Origin: Isachenkonia alkalipeptolytica
GTDB lineage: Bacteria > Bacillota > Clostridia > Peptostreptococcales > T1SED10-28
Reading direction: 5' to 3'
NCBI RefSeq assembly: GCF_009910325.1
Contig: NZ_SUMG01000025.1
Span: 1-32,252, forward strand
DNA length: 32,252 nt
Shown: positions 32,195-32,252 of the stretch, one piece after another
Numbering within the stretch: position 1 is the first letter of the stretch
Layout: every line of letters begins with the position of its first letter
Position numbers and translations under genes: made by a program
Notes under the pieces: generated by a model
Told to the model about the DNA's origin: nothing
What the model saw: only the letters and a program-made list of their open reading frames with translations
Database searches by the model: none

Positions 32195-32252
32195 TATAAT
32201 AGAACCTCAGGACTAAGAAATGAGGTGGACATAATCAGAAAGGTAATATTAA
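32195..32252 (+). promoter_or_regulatory. Possible start region of a gene running off the right edge
   Basis: TATAAT at 32195-32200 is followed by a GAGGTGG-type ribosome site at about 32222-32228 and the codons ATC AGA AAG GTA ATA TTA. No ATG, GTG or TTG is at the expected spot and the -35 region is weak, so it is only a possibility. Confidence 0.25.

Overview
The window reads as chromosomal DNA of a low-GC, anaerobic Firmicute of the class Clostridia. Signs are Shine-Dalgarno sites of the AGGAGG type before nearly every gene, consensus sigma-A promoters, a paired deoxynucleoside kinase operon of Bacillus/Clostridium type, a CIRCE-controlled heat-shock operon, a tungsten-type aldehyde oxidoreductase and riboswitches with Rho-independent terminators. 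A sodium:amino-acid symporter and a cation:proton antiporter would suit a sodium-using, perhaps alkaliphilic, anaerobe, but that is inference. No rRNA, tRNA, CRISPR array or prophage was seen.

Layout, left to right. (1) An internally deleted IS200/IS605-type transposase remnant at the left edge, then a fumarylacetoacetate-hydrolase-family gene (minus). (2) A two-gene deoxynucleoside kinase operon (plus) ending in a strong terminator. (3) A cyclic-di-GMP block: a 1249-codon PAS/GGDEF/EAL/PilZ gene broken by two in-frame stops and led by a class I c-di-GMP riboswitch with terminator; a sodium:alanine-type symporter; and an intact PAS-GGDEF diguanylate cyclase. (4) An exported alpha/beta hydrolase facing a ureohydrolase and a YkuE-like metallophosphoesterase. 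(5) A minus-strand run with a tungsten-type aldehyde:ferredoxin oxidoreductase, its MoaD/ThiS-like partner, and then an amidohydrolase overlapped by one base with a VOC-fold protein. (6) A CPA-type antiporter under a fluoride riboswitch, with an unexplained structured stretch upstream. (7) An FtsX-type ABC exporter pair. (8) A decayed stretch: a beta-lactamase-like hydrolase remnant, a nucleotidyltransferase-fold protein and a doubly frameshifted xdhC. (9) A histidine phosphatase, a tiny lipoprotein with flavinylation-like motifs and a YjbQ protein. (10) An hsp20-dnaJ-clpB operon with a perfect CIRCE operator and a TTGACA/TATAAT promoter.

Three themes stand out. RNA control is strong, with two clear riboswitches, each with its own promoter and overlapping terminator. 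Gene decay is frequent: four loci are broken, and the three nonsense codons are each most simply explained by one C:G to T:A transition. Small repeated hairpins recur between genes: three terminators share an apex, and two REP-like hairpins share 17 identical bases. The clearest biology is the self-regulated c-di-GMP phosphodiesterase locus that has lost its reading frame and the fluoride-switch antiporter. The least explained sequence is the structured region at about 19395-19530.
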